Source of the DNA: Bacteroidia bacterium
Lineage (GTDB): Bacteria > Bacteroidota > Bacteroidia > Cytophagales > Cyclobacteriaceae
Assembly (NCBI GenBank): GCA_030425425.1
Contig: JAUIAO010000031.1
Span: forward strand, 1-64,000
DNA length: 64,000 bases
Direction of reading: 5' to 3'
Shown here: one piece after another, positions 63,105 to 64,000 of the stretch
Position numbering within the stretch: position 1 is the stretch's first letter
Layout of the letters: each line of letters begins with the position of its first letter
Program-made: the position numbers and the translations under genes
Notes under the pieces: generated by a model
Seen by the model: the letters and a program-made list of their open reading frames with translations, nothing else
Database searches by the model: none
Told to the model about the DNA's origin: nothing

Positions 63105-63779
63105 ATGAGTACAGAAGTCGCAGAAACTGAAGTAAAACAAGAGAAAAAGCCATCTGAGGCGCTTCTTTCTAAAAGAAGAAAAAAGATCATATCAGATCCA
63201 TTGAATGATGACAACCCAGTTACAGTGCAGGTACTTGGTATTTGTTCAGCACTGGCTATCACCATTAAGATGGAGCCTACGTTGACAATGTCGATCGCTG
63301 TAACGGCTGTGATTGTTTTTTCTAACTTGATTATCTCATCAATCAGAAACCTGATTCCAGGACGTGTAAGAATCATTGTTCAATTGGCTGTAATTGCAAC
63401 ATTGGTGACATTGGTGAGTGAAGTATTGAAGGCATATTACTTTGATATGTACAAGGTACTGGGTGCATTCGTAGGGTTGATTATCACGAACTGTATAGTG
63501 ATGGGACGTTTGGAAGCTTACGCCATGGCAAATAAGCCTTATGACTCCATATTGGATGGATTAGGTAGTGGTTTTGGTTATTCATGGATTATTCTGGTCG
63601 TAGCGTTTTTTAGAGAGCTATTTGGTTCAGGATCTATTTTCGATTTTAAGGTTTTTGAAGCAGTAGGTATTCAAAACTTCCCTACTAATGGACTGATGGT
63701 TGATTCAATCGGAGCGTTCATGGTACTTGGGATTTTGATATGGGTACAGCGAACAAAAACAGGTTACGTAGAACACTAA
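63105..63779 (+). CDS. nqrD: Na+-translocating NADH:quinone reductase subunit D
   Basis: The 224-residue product has a charged N-terminal tail (residues 1-35) followed by six membrane spans with the NqrD/RnfE signature blocks NPVTVQVLGICSALAIT, VLGAFVGLIITNCIVMGRLEAYA and SGFGYSWIILVVAFFRELFG. It belongs to the core that carries an iron centre with NqrE. It lies 19 bp after nqrC and 12 bp before nqrE. The acidic/basic tail is longer than in the best-known members. Confidence 0.94.
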   Translation: MSTEVAETEVKQEKKPSEALLSKRRKKIISDPLNDDNPVTVQVLGICSALAITIKMEPTLTMSIAVTAVIVFSNLIISSIRNLIPGRVRIIVQLAVIATLVTLVSEVLKAYYFDMYKVLGAFVGLIITNCIVMGRLEAYAMANKPYDSILDGLGSGFGYSWIILVVAFFRELFGSGSIFDFKVFEAVGIQNFPTNGLMVDSIGAFMVLGILIWVQRTKTGYVEH

Positions 63780-63791
63780 GAAAGCAGTAAA

Positions 63792-64000
63792 ATGGATATC
63801 ATTAATTTAATCATAAAATCAACCTTTATTGACAACATGATCTTTGCCTATTTCCTGGGCATGTGTTCATTTCTTGCAGTCTCTAAAAAGGTATCTACAG
63901 CGCTTGGATTAGGTCTGGCAGTAACATTCGTTTTGACGATTACAGTTCCAGTAGACTGGTTGCTTCAAGAGTATGTATTGAAAGAAGGAGCATTGGTTTG
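63792..64000 (+). CDS. nqrE: Na+-translocating NADH:quinone reductase subunit E, cut by the window end
   Basis: The first 69 codons are visible: [31 protein letters not shown], then [20 protein letters not shown], the first two membrane spans of NqrE/RnfA. Position directly after nqrD supports the call. The rest, and nqrF, would lie to the right of the window. Confidence 0.92.
   Translation, partial: MDIINLIIKSTFIDNMIFAYFLGMCSFLAVSKKVSTALGLGLAVTFVLTITVPVDWLLQEYVLKEGALV

Overview
The window is chromosomal DNA from a Bacteroidota bacterium, most likely a marine or other saline-water member of the Cytophagales. The grounds are: promoters of the Bacteroidota type (a TTG, 19-20 bp, then TANNTTTG) upstream of several genes; two secreted proteins carrying the two kinds of type IX secretion sorting domain; TPR/histidine kinase/receiver/AraC fusion regulators; a Na+-translocating NADH:quinone reductase operon; an sdhCAB operon of the cytochrome b558 kind; and an AT-rich composition. 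No rRNA, tRNA, CRISPR array or insertion sequence was recognised. Genus-level identity cannot be read from the sequence.

Layout. 1-104: the 3' end (domains V and VI) of a group II intron whose body lies left of the window. 0.1-2.6 kb: small genes on the minus strand, including two short paralogous genes, one only 59 codons long. 2.7-6.1 kb: a fused acyl-CoA mutase (IcmF type) broken by one in-frame TAA. 6.2-12.3 kb: single genes (lipid A acyltransferase family, DAHP synthase, OsmC, cold-shock protein, a collagen-like lipoprotein, fatty acid desaturase, DinB). 12.7-20.9 kb: two hybrid sensor/AraC regulators around an aminotransferase, a membrane LytTR regulator and a TolQ-like protein. 20.9-23.3 kb: a BlaI/BlaR-type operon with two operators around its promoter, and a candidate structured RNA. 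23.3-25.0 kb: an oxidoreductase apparently co-transcribed with a UPF0175/DUF3368 toxin-antitoxin pair. 25-34.8 kb: MscS channel, M3 peptidase, a catalytically degenerate nucleotidyltransferase-like protein, a MATE transporter, and membrane proteins of unknown function. 34.9-42 kb: accessory genes (PorV/PorQ-like protein, lipoproteins, AraC regulator, VOC protein, a DUF262-AlbA_2 fusion).

42.1-46.6 kb holds what I consider the most coherent little-described system. A LytS/LytTR-type kinase and regulator lie between two paralogous secreted proteins, and the same two-part operator (9 bp, 12 bp gap, 9 bp, the geometry known for LytTR regulators) stands upstream of each paralogue. 46.7-50.9 kb: a lone receiver protein and sdhCAB. 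51-56.8 kb: tandem paralogous type IX secretion substrates, one with each class of sorting domain, then a DCC protein. 56.9-64 kb: fabD, a small unlisted lipoprotein gene coupled to cmk, ispH, and nqrABCD with the start of nqrE.

The housekeeping genes point to aerobic respiration with a sodium-motive entry point (NQR plus succinate dehydrogenase), the MEP isoprenoid pathway (ispH) and type II fatty acid synthesis (fabD). The accessory genes are dominated by envelope sensing and secreted surface proteins.
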